DNA of 64,000 nucleotides from the NCBI RefSeq assembly GCF_032854445.1, contig NC_088301.1, forward strand, positions 25,094,402-25,158,401. Reading direction: 5' to 3'. The stretch is from Liolophura sinensis (Eukaryota > Mollusca > Polyplacophora > Chitonida > Chitonidae). Under the pieces are notes generated by a model that made no database searches, had not been told where the DNA came from, and saw only the letters and a program-made list of their open reading frames with translations. The position numbers were made by a program, and so were the translations under genes. This document shows positions 1 to 13,041 of the stretch, piece after piece (within the stretch, counting starts at the first letter, position 1; each line of letters starts with the position of its first letter).

Positions 1-106
1 ATTTCACAGATAATTTGAATTTTTGACTTTGTTTAGTTTAGTTTCGTTTAGTTTTAGTTTTAGTTTATTTCATAACACGTGCAAACTTCACTTCCCTCTA
101 CAGGCT

Positions 107-3100
107 ATGGAGCTTGCCTCAGCCGACAAAGGCACAGAGACCCCTCACCTTAATGGTGGTGCTGGGGTGGAGATGTTACCGGAGGATGTCACCATGGATG
201 TCACCCTGGATGAGGCTTTGGACACCCTGATCTCCCCAGCCACCAGCGAACCACCCAAGCCCTATCCGCCTAAGTTCCGTAAGAAACAGCTCTACTCCGA
301 CGTCAGCGTCTTTGACGATATCGATGACATGGTCATTAAAGTAAGTATACATCGCGGCACAAGAAAATCATCGATACTGTATTTACAGCACATGTGTTCT
401 ACGGTGCACAAAGTCACCCAGAATTGTCATTAAAAGGAAACCTTATTGTCAGTGAGATGACACGATGCATGTAACTTCAGTGGAAATTGATATCAAATAC
501 TTCTAGGCCTACCTGGTGAATTCACGTATATTGTGTTGTTTTCTGGTGTAAGTGTGCACTTTGAACAATAAAATCTATGATTAAATGAACATTAAGTTGG
601 ATGGTGAAATGATTACATACGTTGCTGAAACTTGTACGGTGATGCTATTCAACAACATGATATTAATAACACCGTTTGTCACTAGGTGGCGCAGAATGAT
701 CAGCTGACTTACACCGATCTTGTCCGACAACTGACGGAAACACTCGTCAGCGACTTGGAGAAAGCCCGGTTAGTATTTACATAGTGGGAGCCTATAGTTG
801 TCATTTCTGTGTTATAGGCCGCTTTTATCTGTATGCTCTGTCCATTTTCAACGAGTAACCACATTGTCATTACATTTGATTCTTCCACATGTTATTAACA
901 TACTTTGTCGAGTTGGTGAGCTACCTAAAACCAGTGTATGAACCTCAAGGTTATCTTTCTTTTTCCCATTTTCTTTTTGATTTATAAAATTTGTTTTTCA
1001 TGGATATTGTCACTTTATCGTTTTTGATTTATTATTAGTAAATCTCACGGCCTGATGAGGCTGTATATTGAATCTGTGTCACGTCCCTACACATCTGTAT
1101 ATCATTATGTCACATGCCTTTTAACAGAGCCATTTATAGGTGGATTACCGTGAAAGACTTGAACGTGATGGAATTCGATGACGTCGTGGATGCTGACACA
1201 CCCATGGGGCTCCTTAGGGGAATCAAATACGGCACAGAAACATATCACACCCTCTTCATGAGGCTCTGCAGGTAAGGTCATGATGGTTAGGTCAAAGCGT
1301 GACACTGTGGTAAAAGCGTCATGTTATGGTAAAAACAAAGCAAATATGCACAGATTAGCATTTAAAACAATACCTTAACTTACAGATCCCATGTCTGAAA
1401 TGTGGAAAAAGTTTTTTCTACAGATAAAGAAAATTTCAAGGGAACATGCTATACAGGCAAATCACTGAGAATTAACACAGAGATAGTGTGCGTTCAAAAC
1501 CAGATTAGAACGGTGTCGTCTTTATCCAGCCCAACGTTACTTTCTATGGGGAACCTTTCCTTCCTAAAGTAATTCGGTTCTCAGCTATCCAGTCTGTTGA
1601 TATTTCCTGCCTTTTCCATGACGTTTTGTGGGAAAACTGGTGACGTAGTGCACCTGTATTGCAAGAGAACTATACGGTTAATCCAGACTTGGCCAGTCGC
1701 CATTATGCGGGAAAATCAACCCCTTACTATAGCAATGTACAGTTTTGCACTCATGTCATACAGTTCGGTCTATGTTTTACGCATGACCTGTTCAGTGTCA
1801 TTATTCATGCTTATCTCATAGAGAGAACACAGGGGTTTTATCAGATCGCTTGCTATACCGTGTGATCTGTGTCAGCTATTTTTACACTTCCCATGGTTTA
1901 TACACCTTGTCATATCCACCTACTCAAGAAGCTATACGCTGTTTGTTAATGCCGAAAACCTGCTGAATGAACATAGACATCTCCAACACTGATACATCGT
2001 CGTGAAAGGATAATTTATACTGGAATTTAACTTTTTGTTGAAACTTTGATAGGCGCATGTACTGAAATGGATATATCAATTTGCTTAAAGTTTACCCGCA
2101 TACACGATCCATTTTGAACCTAAGATATAGCGTATTTCAAAATCATCATTTCGGCCCCACCAAAACACGCTGGTCCTTTAATATGTCTCTGACCACAGTT
2201 AATTTTCCATTTACGTAAATACTAATTATCTACGCTATGAAGCAGTTCCTAAATATTTATTTATTTATTTGGTTGATGTTTTACGCCGTACTCAAGAATA
2301 TTTCACTTATACGACGGCGGCCAGCATTATGGTGGGTGGAAACCGGGCAGAGCCCGGGGGAAACCCACGACCATCCGCAGGTTGTTGGCAGACCTTCGCA
2401 CTTACGGCCGGAGAGGAACCCAGCATGAGCTGGACTTGAACTCACAGCGACCGCATTTGGGTTCCTAAATATGCAAACCCCTAACTCTGTTAGGCCGTGG
2501 TTAACCGACCGATGAAACATTACTGATACAAATTTCTGTGGATAATGATGGATGAAACTTTTTGCTCTCTAACAGAAGACAGGTCTGAAGGTTTCATCTT
2601 GAAAACATTGACGATGACGTTTTTTTTTAACCCCGCTTTCCGAATGTTTTCCGCCAGTGTTTCAGCTCATCGGTCTACCTAGATACCAAAGTTACATGGC
2701 AGTAATCTCCAAGCCCTGCCTTCTATGACATTTGTCGAAGGGTAGAATAAAAATACAGAAAATCCAGAAAAAAAATTCCCAAAATTTAGTAATAAACCAA
2801 CCCGAACATGTGTGCTCTACCAATGAGTTATAGGTTCCTCCAATGTATAGCTCTCGCTGGTTCGACTGTAGGTTTTATATACGGAGGTTTGTCTGACATG
2901 TACCTGCCAATAGGGCTGAGCACAGGCTTATTTATTTATTTGATTGGTGTTTTACGCCGTACTCAAGAATATTTCACTTATACGATAGTGGCCAGCATTA
3001 CAGTGGGTGGAAACCGGGCAGAGTCCGGGAGAAACTGCAGGTTGCTGGAAGACCTTCCCACTTACGACTGGAGAGGAAGCCAGCATGAGCTGGAGCTGAA

Positions 3101-5184
3101 CTCACAGCGACCGCATTGGTGAGAGACTCCTGGGTCATTCGGCTGTGTGCACGCTAACCAACTGAGCCACGGAGGCCCCGGCTGAGCATAGAGCCGGCTA
3201 TACCTATAAATTAAAAGCCGCACAGACCTGGGAATTTGTGCACAATTATCTGCTAAGCCTTCTTTCCGAAACAATAACTATGATAAAACGACTTTAAAAT
3301 ATGGTAGTGAAAACAAAATTGTACATTTTGTTACAGTTATGCTGGACTGCCTTGCGTAGAGGTCAAAGGACACTCAAAGAGTGTTGGTTACGAGCCGGGC
3401 ATGAAGATCCACCCCGAGACTTTCCAGAACACATGGAACGCTGTGCTGGTGGACGGAGACTGGAGACTGGTTCAGTGTAATTGGGGAGCCAGGTAAGGCC
3501 CATCAGGATAGGATCGTACGTGGGAAAGTCTGCCAGCAATTTGCGCATGGTAGTGTTCTTTCCACGGGCAGTTTCCTCGGACCATAATACTGGCTTTATA
3601 AGTGAAATATTCTTGACTAGGGCGTAAAACATCAATGAAATAAATAAATCCATTTGGTTAAACACGCTTTGACTTATCTTGTTTTGTTATAAATTTTCTT
3701 CGTGTTGTTGTTGTAGACATTTGGTTCTAAACAAAGACAAGGACTCTGAGAAAAGCAAGAAAAAGGACACTATCCGGTATCAGTATGACGAGCACTACTT
3801 CCTGACCGACCCAGACGAGTTTATACAAGAGTTCTGGCCTTATGAACCCGAGTGGCAGCTCCTAGAGAAACCCATCACACTGGACGAGTTCGAGAAACTT
3901 CCTTTCGTTCGTTCCATCTTCTTCCATCACTGCATGAGGTTCGAGGGTGGCAAGAAGGCCGTCCTGGAAACGAACGAAAAAGGCGGTGTGGATATCACCA
4001 TACGTATACCCGAGAACCTGGAAGATTCCCTGGTGTTTTATTATCAGTTGAGGTTCGCCGAGAAAGAGAAGCGCGGAGACACGAGTTACAAAGGAGCCAG
4101 CCTGGAACGCTTCGTATACCAGACCATGGTGGACAACTGCGTCATGTTCAGTGTTCACGTGCCAGTCATGGGAGAATATTTCTTTGAGATTTTCGCCAAC
4201 AAAATCCAGGATGCCAACAAAATCGGACTGGACCCTAATACGGCAGTGACTCCTTTCCGTCTGAAGTGTGCGTGCAAGTTCAAAATTTGCTGCAAACAAC
4301 TGACGGGTAAGATGCATCCGTTGCCGAACTGTGCGTCCGGAGAATGGGGTCCAAAGAAAGCTCAGCGGCACTTTAATATCTTACCATACTACGACAAACC
4401 AGCCAACGGCGAAAAGCAGGAAAACTACAATGCCGGAATTGTGAACGCCGAAAACGATTTCGAGTTGAAATTCACCATTCCTAGACCTCTACAGTTCGTT
4501 GCTAAGCTCCGGATGAACCAAGTGGATGATCACATTTTGGATCCATTCGTGAACCTCTCCATGCAACGAGACGTTTTGACGATCTACGTTACCCTTCCGC
4601 AGGCTGGGCAGTATGGATTAGATTTGTACGCCCGGCCCAAGGAATCCACCGATACCCACACCCTCTCACACGCCTGTAAATACTTGATCAACTGTAGCAA
4701 GGTGTTAGCACCCGTGGAGATCCCCAAGTCGACGGGACCCTCTCTGGCCATGAATAAGGATCGGTGGGGACCGACAGCTCTCTTTGAGAAATACGGTCTG
4801 AAGACGCTGTCCCACAAGGAGGCCAAGATAAAAGTCACCGACTCCAACCACGTCTCCGTGGAAATCGGCCTGCCGGAGCGCGTCACCCTGACTTACCAGT
4901 TCATCCGAGAGCCGGACGAGGACGATCGCGAGTACGTGTCCATGGTAAAGGAGAACGAAGGTAAAACGGCCAAGTTCCTTATTAACATGCCGAAGTCCGG
5001 CAATTACATGCTGGCGTTGTACGCCCGGCGTGACACGGATGAGGCGAAGACGATGATGAACGTGTATAACTACCTGATTCAGTATAATACTGGCCAGCAG
5101 AGCAACGGGAACGGCCATCTTCCCACGAACGGCAAGGAAGGAAAGGAGGGAAAATCTTTCTTCAAGAAGTTGTCCAAGAAGTGA
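107..5184 (+). CDS. hil: Hillarin / kyphoscoliosis peptidase-like protein, transglutaminase-like pseudoenzyme
   Basis: Five exons join in phase: 107-340, 686-768, 1128-1271, 3337-3492 and 3717-5184, giving 694 aa. All internal boundaries are GT/AG. The ATG lies three bases after an acceptor AG (102-103), so at least a 5' UTR exon lies upstream of the window. Residues about 79-206 form a transglutaminase-like core followed by the long hillarin/KY C-terminal region and a basic tail (SFFKKLSKK). By eye alignment to the core, the Cys position is T142 (YGTETYHTLF), the His position is N185 (FQNTWNAV) and the Asp position is Q200 (LVQCNWGA), so catalysis is unlikely. Known relatives act as cytoskeletal or sarcomere-associated scaffolds (KY in muscle, hillarin in neurons and septin-linked contexts); that role is inferred here from the family. 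Intron 3 holds two antisense SINEs and intron 4 a SINE tail. Confident of family; the N-terminus could be longer. Confidence 0.88.
2255..2462 (-). mobile_element. tRNA-derived SINE (family 1), antisense, degraded head
   Basis: Read on the minus strand it runs from a B-box-like stretch (GTGAGTTCAAGTCC) through the shared body (CATAATGCTGGCCGCCGTCG, AGTGAAATATTCTTGAGTA) to the tail GTAAAACATCAACC and (AAAT)n. It lies in hillarin intron 3. The A-box end of the tRNA head is not intact. Confidence 0.85.
2923..3179 (-). mobile_element. Full-length tRNA-derived SINE (family 1) with target-site duplication
   Basis: Minus-strand copy in hillarin intron 3 with a complete tRNA-like head (GCCTCCGTGGCTCAGTTGGT on the minus strand), the family body and an (AAAT)n tail. 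It is flanked by the perfect 9-bp direct repeat GGCTGAGCA (2914-2922 and 3180-3188), the expected mark of target-primed reverse transcription. Confidence 0.92.
3512..3649 (+). mobile_element. 5'-truncated SINE (family 1) tail
   Basis: A diverged copy of the family 1 body (TATAAGTGAAATATTCTTGA, then GGCGTAAAACATCAATGAAA and AAATAAAT) in the 224-bp hillarin intron 4, beginning only about 20 bp after the exon 4 donor. It makes up most of that intron. Confidence 0.8.
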
Positions 5185-7094
5185 TCTATTCTAGCGTGTC
5201 GATAGTCGTGTTGACTTTACCAGATACAAGCTAAAACCGCCACAGGCTATATAAATAAGTTTTCATGGAAGTACAAAAAAATCTGAAGAAGAATGAAAAA
5301 CAAAACGGAGCCCATCACAGCTAAGGTAATCTTGTAACTGCTGAAATGTCTGCCTACCAGTGCCACAGTGAGCAATCTTCATTAGGATAATTAGGAAATA
5401 GAGCTACAAGGCGGCATCCGAGAAGTGGGTAACAGTGAATTAGTTGCCAAGATGACAGTGATTGTCTTTCTCTACACCCCCGCTTTTTATCGTCTTAAAC
5501 ATGCTAAAAGAGTTCCCAGGTTGCTGATTCCAAACACAATGGCCATCTGCATATCCATCGTTTACCAAAACCTTGTTTGATCGAGTTGTCCCTGTCAGCC
5601 CTGCACGGACGTGATGGCAGACTTCGTGATGGCAGAGGTCGAGACACATTTTGTAGACCGGATGGATCCAAGGGATGACACACATTCATTCGAAATGCTT
5701 GGACCGTCAAGTAAAACGCAACAGTCCTTCACATACCGGTTTTAGACACGATTTTTTTTAGCAGGCGATAACAAAAAAATCCGCCGGTGTTCATTTTATT
5801 ACCACGACTGACTCGTACGTTGCGTCGGAGCCGTGGTCAAAGGTATAGGGATTCTGTGCTATATTTTAGTGATATACTTTGTAGTATTTGTACGTTCAGT
5901 TATTGTATGTGCTGGTTTTTTTTTATTCGTTGGCTTTATTGAAGTAGACTATTTAAAACTCGTTTCTTGTTGTTGCAGTTTGAAGCATAGATGATCACGA
6001 AATCGATTGTTTACAGCCATTATCACATCAGAGCATTCTGCGTAAGATAGATATCAGGCGGTCAGGGAATCGTTTACACACAGGTATTTGAAATAGTATT
6101 CGAACAAATTGTGCCATACACGGTAGTATTTGCATATTTAAGACAAAAAAAATTGTACAAAATCTTAAATTAAGTTATATAATTTGAATCAGCCGCGCTT
6201 CCCAAATCATTGTTATATAGAGTAGTTATTACCAAATTAATTCAGATAAAGGAAATGTAAAAATAAATATCTGTGTATAAATGAAATTTATTTTAGCCAG
6301 ACTATATAAGGTTTAAACTTTGAGTTAAACACACTAAAGTACACTGTGGGCAATAATATTGATGTAGATCATTATATTAGACATGTAACTATCTCCGCCA
6401 ATGAAAATACTTGTAATGCTATTCACCAAGATTCTCACGTTTGAAATTTCTAGCATCGGTTGTCTTTTGGAAAAGTTGTTTGCATTTCATTATAGGTGCA
6501 AACTTTACATTTAATTACATTTATTTCCTTCTTGTTTTAACCGCCACTGTGCCACGCGTCTTTATATTATAACCTCATAAGCTATACATAAGTTGGCCTA
6601 AGAGTTCAGTCACATATTGCTCATTATAAATGAATCACCGTGTTAATTTTATATTCTGTACCACAGTCGTACAGATGTCCTCAGCGGTTTAAGGCCATGT
6701 ACATTGTAATATGGCCTACGTATCAACATCCCACCAACCCCATTGTGAAGTTACGAATCTGGTTGATTTACTAACGTTCGGCTGTCTTTTGTATACGTGC
6801 TTTTCACAGTGTGTACAGATTTTAGGAAAAGTAAAACTATCTTTGGATAACAATTCTAATGGCGTTTGTATTTCATTGTGTGTTTGTCGGACGGTATGTA
6901 AAAGACTGGCACTGATATGCCTATAGGCCCTAAGTATGTACAGACAAAAATGACGGATGTGCAGTAACGACACATGTGCACTTCAAAACTGGTCCAGAAA
7001 CCTCCCACAAATAATGGAATCTCTTGATAAAAAATTGATCCATGTTGCTTCCGTAATTTGATACAGTGGAGACTCTTAGAAAAGCAACGACACA
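5185..7094. other. Hillarin 3' UTR and intergenic sequence
   Basis: AT-rich with no convincing ORF. An AATAAA at 6262-6267 lies about 1.1 kb past the hillarin stop and may be its poly(A) signal. I see no other feature. Confidence 0.4.
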
Positions 7095-7230
7095 CGAGCC
7101 TCTCGCCAATGCACTCATTGTGAATTCTAGACAAGCTCATGCTGACTTTGTCACGCCGTGTGGCTTCTCCTGGGCTCTGCCCGGCTTCCTCCCACCTTTA
7201 GCCTATGCTGGCCCCCCGTCGTACAAGTGA
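7095..7230 (+). mobile_element. Degraded SINE (family 1) fragment
   Basis: Keeps the head-body junction (GAGCCTCTCGCCAATGC) and the CTGGGCTCTGCCCGGCTTCC segment, but loses the tail after CGTCGTACAAGTGA. No target-site duplication seen. Confidence 0.7.
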
Positions 7231-9966
7231 TCGTAAACGTGTACGTGGGACTATAGCTTGGGCATGTGGTTGCATGTGGTTGCACTTATCCGTTATAGCC
7301 AGAAAACTGTCGTATTTGCTGCACAATAATGTCAACTAGCTATACATCTCACAGGTTAAAGTCTAACCCAGCTCTCCAGCTAAGTACCTCTTGCCCAGGA
7401 CACATCAAACAGCAATGAAGTGTAACCATATACACACAATGGTTTCATGCGTTCCAAGAAAACAGAAATGTTCGTACAAGGGAAGTACTTTCTTACACTT
7501 AGGCGAGACTCTATAATAATAGTCAAAGGTCGATAAGACTGTACAAATACCTAGATTCCTATATCACTCTAATTTAGTTCATATGCCAAGACGCTTTGCT
7601 CTACTCCATGCACTAATCTCAGTATACACGTGCTACCATTCCTATATCACTCGAATTATGCTGTACTGTACAGCCGAGTAGTTTAATGTACATATGTATG
7701 TATGCTTGTGATTTTACGTTGTACTTAATACGCAGAGGCTTGACCGTCAGCCCCTAAAATAGGACATCTACATTCTAGGTTCAGAACTGCATCAAAAATG
7801 AGCAATCTTGGCAGTGTCCTTGCTCGGCGGTCAGGATAAAGAGATTGTCAAATTACTAATTGACCATATACAACAATGCAATGGGTGGGGCACGCCAGTC
7901 ACAGCACAAAAAAAAATGATCACACTCAAAAAATCACAAAACAAACATGGTGAAATTATATCCGCAAATTTTTCAGCTAGTTGCATATGTTTGGGTGTGG
8001 TTTCAAATACTGCTTCTGGCAGCCGTATTGGGACAATGACCCAAATTGCAGCTATTTTTCTGGAAACGTATTGAATTAAATACATAGCATTTTGGATGCA
8101 CGGTGTTGTTTTAATCGGATATAATCGTGCAGGTGATTCCTCTATTGTACACCTGGGTACTGAGCCCATAGGGGAGAACCAAAAATCAATGGGTTCCTTA
8201 AATGGATTTATAGCATGTGACTGAAAACATGCCTTGATGAGGAGCACTGCAGAGCAAATATAACCTGAATTGTATTTTTAAAAAATCATACACTTTTGTT
8301 CACCTCAAGTCCCAAGAGTTTGCATCAAAGGAGTTGGTAAAATTTGTTCACGCTACGAAATTTTGCTACATTTGCCTTGCGCCATAAGACAGAGTGAATC
8401 AAAAAAAAAAAAAAACGAGAACATGCTGGCCTCACCCTTATTTTGAAAACAAAAAAACACAAACCAAAGATTAAAAAATACCTGCTTTCCGCCAACACTA
8501 CTGCTAGGAGATGAAAATATTAATGAAGTGTTGACAAGATACTCCAAATCATACAAAAGCTTCAGGCACTTCCATCTTTGCTTATTTCCAAAACAACCAA
8601 CAACTACATGAAATTCTTGTTTTATAATAGCTGTTCTTAGTCCAATAAAAAATAAAAAAAACAAAGTCTACGGTTGAATTTTGTAAGGACATGTTTTCAG
8701 TTCCAGCAATACTTGTTCATATGCAATCAAGTTTTTTCTATAGTAAGTGAAAACAAAAATGCGCATCTTGCAAGCGATCACCTGCATGCTTACTGTGCAA
8801 TGGATATATACCTCTTTAACATTTGAAAAACAAATATATATTCCCGAACCGTAAGTCAGAAATAACAAACGCAAAAACATTACATAATAAAATGAACATA
8901 AATGAAGGCTGGCCTGCATTATTAAGGATAGCATGGTTTCATTTAGAACTAACACGAAAGTCAGACTGATACAAAGAAAACAGCAGTTTTAGGAGTTTTG
9001 AAGTCATAGCTCAAACTAGAGGGCACTCCAGAGTGCAAACATTCGTCCTGGTAAAATGTAGAGATTCCCTTGATCACTAGACAAGGGGACAATACTCTAA
9101 ATTTCTGTCCTATCGTTCTATATTGAAGACCCATTCGAGATCTCTGGCTTTGGATGTCACCACCAAAATTTAATTGACCAGAAGCCCAACGTCAATCTGT
9201 CGCAAAATTTCATGTAAATCTACGCAATACTTTCTACAAAAACAAAACCTCTATAGGCTGGGGGGGTGGGGGGGGGTGGGGTGGGGGTGGGGAGGGAATA
9301 AACTCATTCAATCCACTGTTGGAAAATGAGCTGGGATTATGAGAAAAGCTTCACCTCATATTTCGAACCCGACCAAGTTACTCATTTTGATCGATTTCGA
9401 GAGTTATACATAAGGCTTACCTCTTTCGGACTAAAACTCCAATCCAGACTACGTCTGAACAAGAAGTAAGGTAAGTAGCACCAAACAGTATTTTCAGAAT
9501 TCAGGAATCCCATGCAGTACAGAACTCTACATCGATGTGTAACTGTCTACTTCATTGACCTCTAATTAAACAACTTAAAAATTAGAAATTAAAAATTAAA
9601 TGATTAGTCTAGGAAGGTTAATTACATGCAGAAAGTTAAGGCAAGTGTTAGAAATGCTGGGGTGAAAATTACCTCCCAAAAAAGAGGCGGAAACTGAAAT
9701 AAAAACCCCAGATAATTAAATGATCAGGAACTTTTTAAATTAAATTAAATGTTGATCATCACAGATATGTAAATGGTGGTTTTAATTATATAACACATTG
9801 TAAAGTCAGAGGCCCTTCTCATTAGAAACTGAAAGTCCTAGAAGGACCTTGTAATGAGAAATTCAGAGCATGCCCTAGTAAGAGCCAAGTTTGAGCAGCC
9901 CCTTAGTAGCAAATAAATGTATCATGATATTTCAAAACAGTGTACTACCTTTTGAAATATCATTGA
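7231..9966. other. Intergenic, no gene recognised
   Basis: AT-rich, low-complexity sequence. The longest open frame (7831-8247, minus, 138 codons) has no recognisable domain, splice context or start signal. A G-rich tract at 9258-9296 is listed separately. Confidence 0.4.
9258..9296 (+). repeat. G-rich tract with G-quadruplex potential
   Basis: Six or more runs of at least four G are separated by single T or A bases. That is enough for an intramolecular G-quadruplex on the plus strand. A C-rich counterpart occurs at about 10781-10818. Confidence 0.8.
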
Positions 9967-10886
9967 TTTTTTTTTTTTTTTTTTTGATTGGTGTTTTACG
10001 CCGTACTCAAGAATATTTCACTTATACGACGGCGGCCAGCATTATGGTGGGTGGAAACGGGGCAGAGCCTGGGGGAAACCCACGACCATCCGCAGGTTGC
10101 TGACAGACCGAAATACCATTGAGGACTGATCAGGACTAACTTGAATTTAACTTCATGACCCTCCCATTCAAATCCTATCTTTAAACTAAGATCACCACCA
10201 TCGTTTATCGATACGTACCTGTTTAACTGTATCTCTTTAATTCTCTGTGCAGCTTTTAAAAGCATTTAACTTTTTTCGGGAATGGTAAGATGTTTTATTC
10301 TTTGCATGGGGCCAAAAAAGCAAGTTAACTTCAGACATAATACACAATTAACCATTCTTCCAAATTAAAATGTGTATTCATTCGCTTATTACAACATTAA
10401 TACTTTTATTACCAAATTACATAGCTGACTACGTTGTTCCGATTATGGTAAGAGACAAAATTTTCACCAAAAACTGCATTTTTAAAGGCAAACACATGTC
10501 TTCACACCCTGATTTTGGTGCTGAACCTTACAATCTTTGAACAGGATAACACACTACCTCCCCCAACAAACTTCAAAACACTTTTTTAAAGTGTTTTTTT
10601 TAGGTCTAAGAATCAGGAAAAAGAAAAACTTTGTCACAGACTAAATTTTAGGTCATTTGCTGGCTAAATTTTAATTCATTTGCTGTGAAGTCCTTTAAAT
10701 CTATGAAATGAGTGATCTACAGCAAAAACAGAAAAGAACCTTTGGATTTCAAGTAAAAATTACAAACCAGCCTCCCTAACCCCCCCACCCAACCCCCCAC
10801 CCCCAAACCCCAGATAATTAAATGATCGAACACGTTATGTTAATCATGACAGATCTGCAATGTTCGTTTTAATTATATAACACATG
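9706..10886 (+). repeat. Pair of dispersed direct repeats (9706-9800 and 10806-10886)
   Basis: Both copies begin with CCCCAGATAATTAAATGATC, and both end in TTTTAATTATATAACACAT with an intervening GATCATCACAGAT / AATCATGACAGAT segment. The spacing is about 1.1 kb. Probably two copies of one short element. Confidence 0.7.
9967..10110 (-). mobile_element. 5'-truncated SINE (family 1), antisense
   Basis: A T-run at 9967-9985 (the A-rich tail on the minus strand) is followed by the reverse complement of the family 1 tail and body, ending at the CGGTCTGTCAGCAACCTGCG segment. The tRNA head is missing. Confidence 0.85.
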
Positions 10887-11282
10887 ACCATACAGTACCA
10901 TCCATACACCTTACAAAACAAAACTGCCGGCTCAGACAAGAACTTTAAGTTTGCCATTACATAGCAGAAACTCATCCAGGGCTCATTTCTTGACAGGGAA
11001 TCCAGGAATCCAATTCCCAACACATTCCTGGAAATCAATGATCTTGTTTAAGAGATCAGTAGGATCTATATCTGTCTGAGGAATTCAGTATTTATATCTG
11101 CTACAGCTTACACTTTATCCCATTTTTTTTTCTTGCCTTGAGAAAATGGGTTGAAGAACAATTTGAATTTAAAACCGGAACCCCATGGAATCTCACGAGG
11201 AGAACTTCTGGAGTTTGTTTGGATTCTGGCAAAATCTGACGCAAACTGAACCCTGTCATCACAACACACCGCAGGTACACAT

Positions 11283-12184
11283 ACACCGAAGAGACAATAA
11301 TAATAATAACTAGAATGGATCTGCGAATAGCAGATCCTAGGCCGGGATCCCGGATCGGATCGATGAAGTTTTCCCCTTCATGTTCTGTGTTCGAAGGACA
11401 CATGTTTCACATACACGGCTTTCAAAGTTTCCATGCGACCTTACACCTTTCGCCATTGAGGCAGTCGGCCGGTCATTTGCATTCCCTCGAATAGATTGGC
11501 GACCTTAATGATGCTACGCTATGCCCAGTGAAAAACGGTCGTTCCTTGGCAGACTTAGCCCGCTAATTGTAAGAAATAAGGCAAAAACACGACCAGTGTA
11601 ACAGCAAGTTTGTACATTCACATCTCAATCCACGACATGCCATGCACAGACTAACTGCTCCACTAATAGCTCGGCCATCGTTAGAAAGTCAGCACTTGGA
11701 CCAGTTCACATATCCATATTTGTTAATCACCCTGGATTGTTTAACGTATAGTAAAGAGCACGAGGTCTGCGCAAAACAAAGCTAACTTTTACAGGTCCAT
11801 GTCGTTTGCTGTTGTAGTTAGATCTCTACGCCATCTAATAGAGTACTGGAGTTAGATGGGAACTGGAATCAATGTCATCCCACAACCGTTTCGGGAGATC
11901 ACGGACAGTGTAGCCGAAAGCATCAGGTCAAATACTACAAACCCAGTTTTGTCCCCATCTAACTCCATGTTAAAGCAATAGGATTAGCACCTTTTTCTAA
12001 ACAAAAAACGGTGTTGTCATTTAAACGCTTGTAGCGAAAAAACTATTGATCGGAGCTGAAATCCATTGACGAATGCTCGAAAGAGCATGTCTTGGGCTAC
12101 AATTTCGTGCAGGTTGCACATTTCTAGCTCCCACAGATCTCGAGTTACAGGTCATTGAAGTTACGTAACTTGTTTGAGTTTTTT
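11283..12184 (+). repeat. Copy A of an unclassified approximately 1.3 kb interspersed repeat, 3'-truncated
   Basis: Starts at a (TAA)n tract, then TAGAATGGATCTGCGAATAG and the palindrome CCGGGATCCCGG. The next 850 bp match copies at 42.2-43.3 and 43.3-44.6 kb (for example CACTGAGGCAGTCGGCCGG-like and CATCTAATAGAGTACTGGAG segments). Similarity stops at about 12184, just before a SINE. No coding capacity seen. Confidence 0.8.
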
Positions 12185-12236
12185 GCAACCATCCATGCAG
12201 TTTACAGCATCATAAATCATACTCAAGTGTATTTCT

Positions 12237-12502
12237 TGGGCCTCCGTGGCTCAGTTGGTTAGCGCACCAGCGCAGCGTAATGACCCAGGAGCCTCTCACC
12301 AATGCGGTCGCTGTGAGTTCAAGTCCAGCTCATGCTGGCTTCCTCTCCGGCCGTAAGTGGGAAGGTCTGACAGCAACCTGCGGATGATTGTGGGTTTCTC
12401 CCGGGCTGTGCCGGGTTTCTACCCATTATAATGCTGGCCGCCGTCGTATAAGTGAAATATTCTTGAGTACGGCGTAAAACACCAATCAAAAAAAAATAAT
12501 AA
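12237..12502 (+). mobile_element. Full-length tRNA-derived SINE (family 1) with target-site duplication
   Basis: The head carries an A-box-like TGGCTCAGTTGG and a B-box-like GTGAGTTCAAGTCC. The family body and an A-rich tail follow. It is flanked by TCAAGTGTATTTCT (12223-12236) and TCAAGTGTACTTCT (12503-12516), a 14-bp duplication with one mismatch. The best reference copy in the window. Confidence 0.93.
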
Positions 12503-13041
12503 TCAAGTGTACTTCTCAGACATTTATACAGACATACTAAACTCTAAGTAATTTATGTTACTGACTCTTTTCAACTGTTTGTGCTTGATAGCATAATTTT
12601 TTATAAAATGATTTTGGCTTACGTTTAGCTTATAAATACGTAAAATGTCAGTTCCTTGGCGGATCAGACTGTCGATAAATCGAGATCGACCATTCTCTCT
12701 GATTATCCGACTTTGATAAGCAGATATGGCTCAGTATCCACAATTCAACACACAAGCCAAGTTGCATTAAATTCGGACAGGTGGTTCAAGTGGGCAGGCA
12801 AAAGTTGAATTGTTGTCTTGTCTATTATAAAACACAGTAAGTAGAAAAATTTCTTTGTAAAAAGTTAATAGAAGGATTTACTTTAATAGCATTATCTGAA
12901 AATACAACTTATATAGAAGGTTACTGTGTTCCGGTGGAAACCGCACGAAGCTTTTTTAAAAGTTTACATTCTTGTAGGAATATAAATTGTGTGTATGACC
13001 CGATGCCAACTTTGCCGGTAATATCAAGAGCAAAATGGAAA

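Noticed and set aside
1051-1075. Hammerhead-ribozyme-like CTGATGAG (also near 59837)
   Set aside because: The required GAAAC and stem partners are not found at proper spacing; a chance octamer.
3862-5118. Minus-strand frames within the last hillarin exon
   Set aside because: Shadows of a long GC-richer coding exon; the plus frame has clear family homology.
7831-8247. 138-codon minus-strand frame as a gene
   Set aside because: No domain, no splice context, unremarkable composition; a chance frame cannot be excluded.
12237-12330. True tRNA gene
   Set aside because: The A- and B-box-like sequences are the head of a SINE with body, A-rich tail and target-site duplication; no full cloverleaf is evident.
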